Source: Stomoxys calcitrans | Taxonomy: Eukaryota; Arthropoda; Insecta; Diptera; Muscidae | Length of the DNA stretch: 64,000 nt | Assembly: GCF_963082655.1 (NCBI RefSeq) | Contig: NC_081555.1 | Coordinates: 16,704,020 to 16,768,019, forward strand | Direction: 5' to 3' | Part shown: positions 46,881 through 58,137 of the stretch, piece after piece | Numbering within the stretch: position 1 is the first letter of the stretch | Layout of the letters: every line of letters starts with the position of its first letter | The notes under the pieces: model-generated | What the model was told of the DNA's origin: nothing | The model's database searches: none | The model's input: the letters and a program-made list of their open reading frames with translations, nothing else | Program-made: the position numbers and the translations under genes

Positions 46881-47474
46881 CGATTGTTTTGTAAAAACCT
46901 CTTTCCTGCCTTACTTCTCTAACCTCCTGATTTTAATGAAACTCTGACAGAAATGATCCTTAACAATCCTCATTTTTGTCAAAAACTTATTCCAGCATCG
47001 TAATACCCTTAGCACAAATCAACGTAGCAAGTCATTGTGTGGCCTATGTTCCATTCTTTGCAGGTAACTACAAGGCACTTACAAGCAAGAGCTAATTAAT
47101 TTTATGTATGTATGCATGTATGTGTGCCCCTATGAGTGGTGGCATTGTTGGAGTCCTATCGTTAGGGGAGGAACTGAAAGCATGCTTAATTTATGGTTAA
47201 CAAGCAACGCATGTTATTGACAATCGATTTTCATATAACAAATCTAATTGGTCCTCGAACATGAAAAAGAAGAAAATTCGAAGGCTAGACACACATATGA
47301 GTATTTGTGATTCTATTTGTGCTACGCATATACAAGCTAACTTTGAGGGAAAGACTTTGAAGAGAAAAAATTGTTCAGTACTTAAAAGATTGATTGACAG
47401 ATTTTAAAAATACCATAGGTTTACAAATGGAAAAAACATTGCAAAAGGGGCAAATCTTTTGAAATTTGCAGGAA
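46881..47474. other. Unique DNA with TATG repeat
   Basis: No gene seen. (TATG)n with variants lies at about 47101-47126. Confidence 0.5.
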
Positions 47475-47630
47475 AATAATGTCAAAGGGCCTAGCACAAT
47501 TACTTGCTTCAGATTTCAGCAAAATCGGGTCATAGTTGCAGCTTATATGAAACTCAAGCCTCGGATGTATGAGAAATTTTAGCTAAATAACTCAAATCCT
47601 GATGTATGACAATATCTCAAATCTTCTTAG
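47475..47630 (-). mobile_element. HINE fragment left of the second giant GACR array
   Basis: ATGTCAAAGGGCCTAGCACA, TTCAGATTTCAGCAAAATCG and a degraded end block lead straight into GACAGTAGACGGACAG. The orientation (body, then GACR) is that of a minus-strand HINE. Confidence 0.6.
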
Positions 47631-50600
47631 ACAGTAGACGGACAGATGGACGGAGACAGAACGAATGCCAACTGATGGACAAACGGAAGCATAGGAAGAC
47701 AGATAGTTCATTATTTTCATAAGGATTGATGAACAGACGAACGGAAAGACAGACAGACAAACAAACAAACAGAGAAAAAGACATACAGACTGACAGACAG
47801 GTTCACAGACAGACAGAAAAACGGACAAGTGAACGACAGGCGGACAAACAGGCATACAAAGAAAAAGGCATATGGACTGACAGATAAACGTAGACATACA
47901 GAAAAACGGACAGAAGAAAACCGACAGACGGAAACACACAGACGGAAACAGACTGGCGGAAACAGACAGACAGACAGACTGTCATACGCACTTACAGATG
48001 GCCAGAGAGATAAAACAACGAACAGACAAAACGACGTACAGATGGACAGACAGACGACCAGGCAGATGGACAGAGCGAAAGATAAACAGACAACATACAG
48101 GCGGACTGACACACAGACAGACACATTAACAGACAGACACACGGACAGACATATGGGTGCACAGGCAGAAAGAAAAACGGACAGGCGAACGAAAAGCGGA
48201 CAGTTGGACAGACAGACAAACGGAGAAAAAAACATATGGACAGATAAACAGGCACATAGACATACAGAAAAACGGACAGACGTATGGATAGATGGACAAA
48301 CAGATGGAAACGGACAGACGGAAACAGACTGACGGGCAAACAAACGGACTATACTATTGACACACAGATGGCCAGAGAGCAAAAACAACAGACAGACAAA
48401 ACGACGTACAGATGGACAGACACGAACAGGCAGATGGAGGGAGCGACAAAATGAAAGACAAAAAGACAACTACGACATACAGGCGGACTGACACACGGAC
48501 AGACACTTGAACAGACAGACACATAGACAGACAGACGAGTGCACAGACAGACGAGTGGACAGATGGACAGTCAGACAAACGGAGAAAAAAACATATGGAC
48601 AGATAAACAGGCACATAGACATACAGAAAAACGGACAGACGGACAAATAGATGGACAAACAGATGGAAACAGACAGACGGAAATAGAAAGACGGAAACAG
48701 ACAGACAGACGGACAGACAGACTATCGGACAGACAGACTATCACACAGATAGCCAGAGAGATAAAACAACAGACAGACAAAACGACGTACAGATGGACAG
48801 ACAGACGAACAGGCAGATGGAGAGAGCGAAAAATGAAAGACAAACAGACAACTACGACATACAGGCGGACTGACACATGGACAGACACATGAACAGACAG
48901 AGACACGGACAGACACATGAACAGACAGACGGGTGCACAGACATAAAGAAAAACGGACAGGCGAACGACAAGTGGACAGATGGACAGACAGACGAACGGA
49001 AAAAAAAACATATGGACAGATAAACAGGCACAAATACATACAGAAAAACGGACAGATGGACAAACAGATGGAAGCAGACAGACGGAAATAGAAAGACGGA
49101 AACAGACAGACAGGCGGACAGAAAGACAGACTATCATACGGTCACACAGATGGCCAGAGAGATAAAACAACAGACAGACATAACGACGTACATATAGACA
49201 GACAGACGAACAGGCAGATGGACAGAGCGATAAAATGAAAGATAAACAACACGACAAACAGACAGACAGACAAATCCGACATACAGGCAGACTGATATTC
49301 GAACAGACAAACGGACAGACAGACACACAGACAGGTGCATAGACAAAAGAAAAACGGACAGGCGAACGACAAGCGGACAAATGGACAGACAGACAAACAG
49401 AGAACAAGGGACAGACGCACAGATAGATGGACAAACAGATGGAAACAGACAGACGAAAGCAGATGGACAGACAGACAGACTATCATACGGTCACACAGAT
49501 GGCCAAGGAGATAAAACTACAGACAGACAAAACGACGTACAGATGGACAGACAGATGTACAGGAAGATGGACAGAGCGATAAAATGAAAGACAAACAAAA
49601 CGACAGACAGACAGACAAATCCGACATACAGCCCGAGTGATATACGGACAGACAGACACAAGGACAGACAGACAAGTGCACAGACAGAAAGAAAAACGGA
49701 CAGGCGAACGACAAGCGGACAGATGGACAGACAGACAAACAGAGAAAAACGGACAGACGGACAGATAGATGGAGAAACAGATGGAAACAGAAAGACGGAA
49801 ACAGATGGACAGACAGACAGACAGACAATCATACGGTCACATAGATGGCCAGAGAAATAAAACAAATTACAGATAAAACGATGGACAGACAGACGAACAG
49901 GCAGATGGACAGAGCGATAAAATGAAAGACAAACAGACAGACGACAAATCCGACATTCAGGACAGACAGACAAACAGAGAAAAAGACATATGGACAGGTA
50001 CATAGGCACATAAACAAACAAAAAAACGGAGAGACGGACAAACATACGGGAACAGACAGACGAACAGACAGATTGTCATACGGTCACACAGGTGGACAGA
50101 GAGATAAAACAACAGACAAAAAAAAAACGACGTACAGATGGACAAAGAGACGAACAGGCAGATGGACAGAACGATAAAACTAAAGACAAACAAAACGACA
50201 AACAGACAGACAGACAAATACTACTACGGACTGATATATGGGCAGACAGACAGAGACAAGAACAGACAGACGCACTGACAGACAGACACATGAACAGACA
50301 GACGGACAGACAGACAAACAGACAAGCAGACAGGCACACAGACTGACAGACAGGCATACAGATGGACGGACAGAAAGACACATGAACCGACAGACAAACC
50401 GACAGACGCATACACGGATAGACAGGCAGGGGGCAGACAGACGGACAGACAGACACACCGACAAACACACACACGGACAGACAGACATACGGACAGACAG
50501 AAAAAGGAAAGGCAGACAGAAAAAGGAAAGACAGACACATGGACAGAAAGGCACATGAACAGACAGACAAACAGACGGGCAAATAGACTGACAGACAGAC

Positions 50601-51230
50601 AAACAGACAGACAGAGAGACAGACATGCAGACGGCCAGACAGATAGGCAAATGGGCACGCAGACAAACATACAGGCAAACAGACTGACATAAAGACAGAT
50701 TGACCTACAGATGACAGACAAACAGCCAGAAAGACGGACAGACAGGTGGACTGCCGGTCGAACTAAATTTTGAAGGCAGACAGACGGACAAACAGACACA
50801 TGAACTGACAGAAAAAGGAAAGACAGACACATTGAGAGACAGACAGACACAAGGACAGACAGATGTACCAGACAGATAAGCAGACAGGCAGACAGACTGA
50901 CAGACAGACAATTTGACAGACAGACAGATGGACGGACTGGTGGACAAAAAGACATATGGACGTACGGACACACGGACAGACAGAAAAAGGAGAGACAAAC
51001 ATATGGACAGAAAGACACATGAACAGACAGACTGACAGACAGACAAACAGACTGACAGACAGACGGCCAGACAGACATACAGACGGACAGACAGACATGC
51101 AGACGGCCAGACAGACAGGCGGACAGACAAATGGACACGCAGACAAACATACAGGCAAACAGCTGACATACAGACAGATTGACCTACAAATAGACAGACA
51201 AACAGGCAGAAAGACGGACGGACAGATGGA
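47631..51230. repeat. Giant (GACR)n array with ~350-400-bp higher-order units
   Basis: 3.6 kb of GACA, GACG and GACT words. A marker block with CACACAGATGGCCAGAGAG and ATAAAACAACAGACAG recurs at about 47998, 48367, 48748, 49149, 49498, 49854 and, degraded, 50091. Spacings are roughly 370, 380, 400, 350, 355 and 240 bp. Within a unit the order of sub-blocks (ACGACGTACAGATGG, CAGGCAGATGGACAGAGCG, ACATACAGGCGGACTG) is kept. From 50.1 to 51.2 kb other duplicated blocks occur (GACGGCCAGACAGACATGCAG type). Frames rich in Cys, Leu, Ser and Val on the minus strand are by-products. Confidence 0.93.
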
Positions 51231-53720
51231 CTGTCTGTCGAACGCACGCTAACTTTTAAAGTTGTAAAGCTAGCCGCTTGAAATTTTGAACAATATATTC
51301 TTATATGTGTAGTTCGGTTAAAATTGTGAATGGGCCAAATCGGTCCATGTTTTGATATAGCTGCCAAAAAAACCGATCTTGGGTCTTGACTTCTTGAGCT
51401 TTTAGAAGGCGCAATTCTTATCCGATTTGGCTGTAATTTTGCACGTAGTGTTTTGGTATCACTTCCAACATTTGTGCGAAGTATGGTTCAAATCGGTTCA
51501 TAACCTGATGTAGCTGCCATTTAAACCGATCTTGGATCTTGACTTCTTTAGCCTCTAGAGGGCGCAATTCTCATCCGATGTGGCTAAAGGTTTGCACGTA
51601 GTGTTTTGATATAATTTCCAACATTTCAACTGTGCAAAGTATGACTTAAATCGGGTCCTAACCTGATATAGCTGCCATATAAACCGATCTTGGATTTTGA
51701 CTTCTTGAGCTTTTAGAAGGCGCAATTCTTATCCGATTTGCACGTAGTGTTTTGGTATCACTTTCAACATTTGGCGAAGTATGGTTCAAATCGGTCCATA
51801 ACCTGGTATAGGTGCCATATAAACTGATCTTGGATCTTGATTACTTGAGCCGCTAGAGGGCGCAACTCTCATCCGCTGTGGATAAAAACTAGCACGTAGT
51901 GTTTTGATATCATTTCCAACAACTGTGCCAAGTATGACTTAAATCGGGTTATAACCTGATATAGCTGCCATATAAACCGATCTCGGATCTTGACTTCTTG
52001 AGCCGCTAGAGGGCGCAACTCTCATCCGATGTGGCTAAAGATTTGTACCTAGTGTTTTGGTATCATTTCCAACAACTGTGCTAAGTATGGTTTAAATCGG
52101 GTCATAACCTGATATAGCTGCCATATAAACCGATCTTGGATTTTGACTTCTTGAGCTTTTAGAAGGCGCAATTCTTATCCGATTTGCACGTAGTGTTTTG
52201 GTATCACTTTCAACATTTGGCGAAGTATGGTTCAAATCGGTCCATAACCTGGTATAGGTGCCACATAAACCGATCTTGGATCTTGACTTCTTTAGCCTCT
52301 AGAGGGCGCAATTCTCGTCCTATTTAGCAAAAATTTTGCATGAGATGTTTTGACATGACTTTCAAAAACTTTGATGAGTATGGCGCAAATCGGTACATAA
52401 CCTGATATAGCTGCCATATAAACCGATCTGGGATCTTGACTTCTTTAGCCTCTAGAGGGCGCAATTCTCACCCAAATTGGCTAAAATTTTGTACGTAGTG
52501 TTTTGGTATCACTTCCAATATTTGTGCGAAGTAAGGTTCAAATCGGTCCATAACCTGGTATAGGTGCCACATTAACCAATCTTGGATCTTGACTTCTTGG
52601 GCCGCTAGAGGGCGCAATTCTCGTCCTACTTAGCAAAAATTTTGCATGAGGTGTTTTCACATGACTTTTAAAAAACTTCGATGAGTATGGCACAAGTCGG
52701 TGTATTACCCGATATAGCTGCCATATAAACCGATCAGGGATCTTGACTTCTTGAGCCGCTAGAGGGCGCAGTTCTCACCCAAATTGGCTAAAATTTTGTA
52801 CGTAGTGTTTTGGTATCACTTGCAATATTTGTGCGAAGTATGGTTCAAATCGGTCCATAATCTGGTATAGCTGCTTTATAAACCGATCATGGATCTTGAC
52901 TTCTTGAGCCGCTAGAGGGCGCAATTCTCATCCGATTTGGCTAACATTTTTCATGAGGTTTTTTGATATGACTTTCAAAAATTTTGATGAGTATGGCACA
53001 AATCGGTACACAACCTGATATAGCTGTCATATAAACCGATCTGGGATCTTTACTTCTTTTGCCTCTAGAGGGCGCAATTCTTATCCGATTTGGCTGTAAT
53101 TTTGCACGTAGTGTTTTGGTATTACTTTCAATATTTGTGCGAAGTATGGTTAAAATCGGTTCATAACCTGGTATAGGTGCCACATAAACCGACCTTAGAT
53201 CTTGACTTCTTTAGCCTCTAGAGGGCGCAATTCTTATCCGATTTGGCTGTAATTTTGCACTTAGTGTTTTGATATCACTTTCAACATTTGTGCGAAGTAT
53301 GGTTCAAATCGGTTCATAACCTGGTTATAGGTGTCATATAAACCGATCTGGGATCTTTTCTTCTTTAGCCTCTAGAGGGCGCAATTCTCATCCGATTTGG
53401 CTAACATCTTTCATGAGGTGTTTTGATATGACTTTCAAAAACTTTGATGAGTATGGCGCAAATCGGTACATAACCTGATATAGCTGTCGTATAAACCGAT
53501 CTTGGATCTTGACTTCTTGAGCCTCTAGAGGGCGCAATTCTTATCCGATTTGGCTGAAATTTTGTACAACGGCTTCTCTCATGACATACGTGTCTTATAT
53601 GGTCTGAATCGATCTATCCCATAAAAACCGATCTCCCGATTTTGCTTCCTGAGCCCCTACAAACCGCAATTCTTATCAGAATGGACTGAAATTTCTTGGA
53701 CACTATAAAAGATATCTCGC
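51231..53720 (+). mobile_element. HINE, about 15 units, joined to the GACR array
   Basis: Starts with CTGTCTGTCGAACGCACGCTAAC (first bases of the canonical block after GTCY), then GCTAGCCGCTTGAAATTTTG. Units start at 51354, 51507, 51665, 51805, 51958, 52111, 52251, 52404, 52557, 52711, 52864, 53017, 53170, 53323 and 53477. Most are 153-154 bp; 140-bp units with an internal deletion precede 51805 and 52251, showing that a pair of units was duplicated. The 3' block ends near 53720 without the stem-loop. Confidence 0.88.
51552..53535 (+). promoter_or_regulatory. Twelve TAGAGGGCGC boxes, CTCF-like
   Basis: Near 51552, 51850, 52003, 52296, 52449, 52601, 52756, 52909, 53061, 53214, 53367 and 53522, the units carry CCTCTAGAGGGCGC or CCGCTAGAGGGCGC, each 13 of 14 to the CTCF consensus. 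All point the same way. The box is conserved better than much of the unit. Binding is not shown. Confidence 0.35.
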
Positions 53721-55740
53721 ATATTCAGGCCTGTGTTTTGTAGTACTTTTTCAACACTTTCCATCAAAAAAAAGAAATGAAAATCGGACCCTAAATGAGC
53801 TTTTGACAGCCCGAATAACATTTTTTAGGGCCAAGGTGACCAAAGTTTAAGGCCTACCAAGGGACCAATGGGACTTCTAGGGCTCTGAAATTTTGTATAT
53901 AAACTGGAAACTACACCTCAGCTAAAATTTCATGAAGATATCTCTTTCCACTCCACAATGGCAGATTTTTTTTCCACTTTATTTTCCCATCCCACTGTGC
54001 ATCGTTTGGTAGTGGGTCTACAAATTTGCCTTTTAATACCATTTTTAGGCACCATTTTGATTTAAGGAAAATTTCCCTCTAGTGTTTAATGAGCCGTTCA
54101 CCGGAAAAGCCTCAACTATCCCACAACAAGCATTTGCTTCTTTAAATTTTTTTCCAAAATGTTTATAATCCTGACAAGGACAAATGCCAATTTCCCAGTA
54201 GTATGATGATTAAAACCTTTTGCCCAGGCTATATGAAAGAGTTTGATAAAAAAAAAAAAATTCGCCACTACCTTACCACCTAGCAAAAATGCCTTTAAAC
54301 AGCCAAGACACACACAATTTTCCAAGGACCAAAGGCTTCGGCATTCAATAAGAACTTAATCCTGACAAAGACAAAGGAGAATGTTCATAGTTTTGTGCGG
54401 CAGCAAAGAGGATTCCTTGAAAGCCAACATTTCAAAAATCGTTTAACGGACATGCCTTAATGTGGCTTTAATTTGTTGTGAGTTGGAGGAGGCGGAGGCA
54501 AACCACAAAAGGCCCAATGGCTCATGGTAAAGCTCTCCTTTGAAACTGACAAGGACATTGACAAGGTTTAATAGTTTCATTAAAGGCGGCCAACGCAAAG
54601 AAATTAGTTAAGCCAGTGTGGGTAGGCCAGTGAGAGCGATACGAAAAGAGCGAACCAATGTTCGGCCTCTTGTGTATTTATTTGGTGTTTTTCTTATTTA
54701 TTTCGCACAAAAAAGGATTATTATTAAAATTATGGGCTTTCTCTGTGTTTGCGATATCCTCAGGCCTTTTGTTTGAGTGGGGCCAAGGTTATGTTTATTT
54801 ATGCAAATTAACTATAAATCATATCAAATAAAACGTTTAAATAATAATTTGCCCAGTTGTTAGCCATAAGTCGTTGGCCAAATACCTACACATCGTTGAA
54901 AAGCAATTAAATGGGCTTAATCGAGAAATGGTGGCCCTTGAAATTATGCCAAGCATAAATTATGTTTTATTGATTAACATAAAAAGGGCATTAATAAATT
55001 ACACCAAGCCATAATAACAAATGGGAAATTAATGGAAAAAAGGCTCTAATATGAGAGGCCATATATTAAAGTTACCAGACAGACAGCAATAAAGCAAAGA
55101 AAAATGCTATTGGGGCAATAATTATTTCTGGCCAAAGATAATGGAACATCAATTAGCAAAAGAAAAAGACGAAAAATGCTTTTTTTTACAACAAATTCAC
55201 CATAACTTTATGCTTTTAAATGATTCACAAATTAATAAAATTTCTTCTTTCAAGCCTTTGGCCATACATTAGTAAAATTTAACCTGCAGATGTTCTTAAT
55301 GACAAACTTATTTTAATTAAATTTTCACCCTAGACTAGCCATAAAAGTTTCATTAACAAGCATACTTATAAAGCTCATACAATAATGCCAATAATTTACA
55401 GTCCTCTCCCTTGTTTTCTCTTTCGCTCTTAGGCTATGTCTTAAGTCTATTTTTAATTTTTTTCTCCTAACTCTAAATTATTATAATGTGGTTTCAACTT
55501 TGGGCACATGGCCTGTCGCCTATCTGTAGACAATTAATTTAATGCTTTGCCTAAAAGTATGCCACAGTTAATTGTTAACACTTTTGCTAGCATTAAGAAA
55601 CTTTAAGTTGGACCAGACTAAATGTTTTGCCTGTTTTATGGTTTTATTTAATCAAATTGAAGCTGGAAAAAAACTGCTAAACTTTAATTTTGGTTTTATA
55701 AGAAAAAAAAAACAAAAAAATAAAGAAAAGTAGATAGGGA
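53721..55740. other. Longest stretch without recognised repeats on the right
   Basis: AT-rich sequence with no supported coding region. It contains the octamer ATGCAAAT (54801-54808) amid TTTATTT and CTATAAATCAT words, and long A runs near 54250 and 55705. A regulatory role is possible but not shown. Confidence 0.4.
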
Positions 55741-55749
55741 TTGTCATGC

Positions 55750-56557
55750 TATTGGAACTATATCAAGTTATAGTCCGATTCGGACCACAAATGAACTGAA
55801 TGTTGAAGACCATAGTAGAAGTCATTGGGTAATATTTCAGTCCATTCGGATAAGAATTGCGCCTTGTAGGGGCTCAAGAAGCAAATTCGGGAGTTCGGTT
55901 TATATGGGAGCTGTATTAGACTGTGGATCGATTGCAACAATATTGTACAAAATTTCAGCCAAATCAGATAAGAATTGCGCCCTCTAGAGGCTCCAGAAGT
56001 CAAAACCCAAGATCGGTTTATATGGCAGCTATATCAGGTTATGAACCGATTTGAAGCATACTTAGCACAGTTATTGAAAGTTAAAACAGAACACGTCATG
56101 CAAAATTTAAGCCAAATCGAATAGGAATTGCGCCCTCTAGTTTCTCAATAAGTCAAGACGCCAGATCGGTTTATATGGCAGCTATATCAGGTTATGGAAC
56201 GATATGAACCATACTCTGCACAATTGTTGAAAGTCTTAGAAAAACACCTCATGCAAAATTTCAGCTAAATTGGATAATAATTGCTCCCTGTAGAGGCTCA
56301 AGAAGTCAAGACCGATCTGGGTTTATATGGCAGCTATATCAGGTCATGGACCGATTTGGACCATACTTAGCTCAATTATTGAAAGTCTTAGAAAAACACC
56401 TTGTGCAAAGTATCAGCCAAATCGGATAAGAATAGCGCCCTCTAGTGGCTCAAAAAATCAAGACCCAAGATCGGTTTATATGGCAGCTATATCAAAACAT
56501 TAACCGATATGGCCTATTTACAATCCCAACTGATCTACGCTGATAAGAAGTATTTGT
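55750..56557 (-). mobile_element. HINE fragment, about five units
   Basis: Minus orientation: CCGATTCGGACCACAAATG, then units with GATCGGTTTATATGGCAGC. It is cut on the right inside the conserved block (CTGATAAGAAGTATTTGTGC), where LINE sequence begins. One unit has the perfect CTCF-like box (complement at 56435-56448). Confidence 0.8.
56435..56448 (-). promoter_or_regulatory. CTCF-consensus-like motif, minus strand
   Basis: Plus strand GCGCCCTCTAGTGG is the complement of CCACTAGAGGGCGC, 14 of 14 to the consensus. It faces the plus-oriented series at 51.5-53.5 kb. Confidence 0.3.
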
Positions 56558-56564
56558 GCTCCAA

Positions 56565-57828
56565 CGTCTCATAATCTTCCCCTTATGTCATACACATGCT
56601 ATAACTTGCCGCACCGATTTTATATACAAGAGCTCGTAGTTTTATGTGTCCCGTCATGATACCAATAGCTACACTGACCTCCTTCTTACTTCCCTTCAGT
56701 AATAGCCTCGTCTTCTCACGATCATGATCCCCCCCATTAGATTTTCGCCAGCCTACCCACCGTTTCGCTGGGTTGCATGCGCATTCATCGCCTATGCCCT
56801 CATTTTGACAGGGTCGACCCGAAAGGCTTCTGTTTAACCAAGTCTATTGACGGCAGTTCTCTGGCCATCACCGCCAAATCATCTGCCCTTTCATTCCTCC
56901 TCACTCCGTTATGTCCCGGCACCCAAACGATGTGGATCTTGCCATCCTCAGAGCAGGCGTTAATATCCTCCTTACACTGCAAGACTGTTGGTGACCTTGC
57001 CGCATTGGTTTTTATTGCCCTTATGGCAATTTTACTGTCGGTAATGATGCTCAATCTCGACATCCTCGCGTTAGCACCACACCACTTCATGCATTCCGTG
57101 ATCGCCCGCATCTCCGCCTGCAGGACCGCACTATGGTCAGAGAGTCTAAAACAGATCTCAGTTCCTGGGTTCTCAATGTTGACCCAAAGGCCCACTCTGT
57201 CCTCTAGCTTTGATGCATCCGTGTAACATGATCTTCCAGATGGCAATACTAGGGTTCCGTCAATCGAAGACTGTGCCGCTGGCAGCAGTGCCTCGCACTC
57301 TACCTCAAGGTTCATCTCAGGTATCCGATCGAAAATCACTTCCCTTCCTTCCAGGTTTCCTATCATCGCCTCGATTATGCCGCGTAGTATGAACTGCAGC
57401 CATCCTTAATCAATTTTCGCATCACCTTAAATCTCATAGCCGCAGTGGCTGTCTCACACTTAATTTGTATGTCAATGGGTCCTATATCTAGAATAGTCTC
57501 CATCGCCCTAGTGGGCGTGGTTCTCATCGCTCCATCTTCAATCCATTCTCCCATCGCCTTAATCTCATAGCCGCAGTGGCTGTCTCACACAAAATCTTTA
57601 TGTCAATGGGTCGGATATCTAGAATAGTCTCCAGTGTCCTAGTTGGCGTGGTCCTCATCGCTCCACCTATGCGATAAGAACAACGTACAACAGGTTCTCT
57701 GTTACCTGTTGTACGGCCCTTATGTTGCACTTTTTCCCCATAGCAGTCCACCAAACTACTGAGGCGTAAGTAAATATTGGTCCAATCACGCTCCTGTAGA
57801 GCCAGTGGACTATCCCCGGATTAGAGTG
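56565..57828 (-). pseudogene. LINE ORF2 fragment with intact RNase H acidic residues
   Basis: Same LINE family as at 40636-42668, covering its C-terminal half. A 188-codon frame (56800-57366) carries RNase H with all four acidic residues: D50 (CYTDAS), E85 (LQAEMRAIT), D110 (IITDSKIAI) and D162 (NERADDLA), plus WVPGHNGV. RNase H degrades the RNA strand of the hybrid during reverse transcription. Upstream (57404-57664) a ~131-bp segment is tandemly duplicated with divergence, and frames are broken. The Cys-rich tail to the left is out of frame. Dead as an element. Confidence 0.87.
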
Positions 57829-57849
57829 GTTCAACATCTATGGACGAAA

Positions 57850-58135
57850 AAAAATCATAGGTCTAACATCAAAATCGAGTTTCCGGTTTTTAAGACCTCT
57901 CACCGATCGGAGGATGAGAAGGGAGTTGTTAGAGGTCTCTGAGCATATTGACAGAGGTTATAACCGTATGCGGTACCATAGGCCGCAGGGCGACGAGCAT
58001 GGGATAATTGCACCGTGACTTCAGCAGAAGTTGTCTGGATGAGGATGAAGAGTAGACTATCGAGCACTTGCTCAGTTCATGACAGGGTCTGCAGAGACAC
58101 AGGCTCTCTTTTCTGGGGAGTCGGATCTTCTGCGA
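57850..58135 (+). pseudogene. Possible C-terminal remnant of another LINE
   Basis: Plus-strand reading in pieces gives DFSRSCLDEDEE, a stop, then TIEHLLSS, a stop, then QGLQRHRLSFLGSRIF. This resembles the Cys/His-rich tail (SCLDE...TIEHLL) at the ORF2 end of I-group LINEs. It lies on the opposite strand to its neighbour LINE. Short and broken, so tentative. Confidence 0.4.
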
Positions 58136-58137
58136 TG

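Noticed and set aside
47592..51367. Many overlapping frames with CLSVCLSV or DRQTDRQT peptides
   Set aside because: Direct translation of (GACR)n in all frames on both strands. The same applies at 26.8-27.65 kb and 10.6-11.3 kb.
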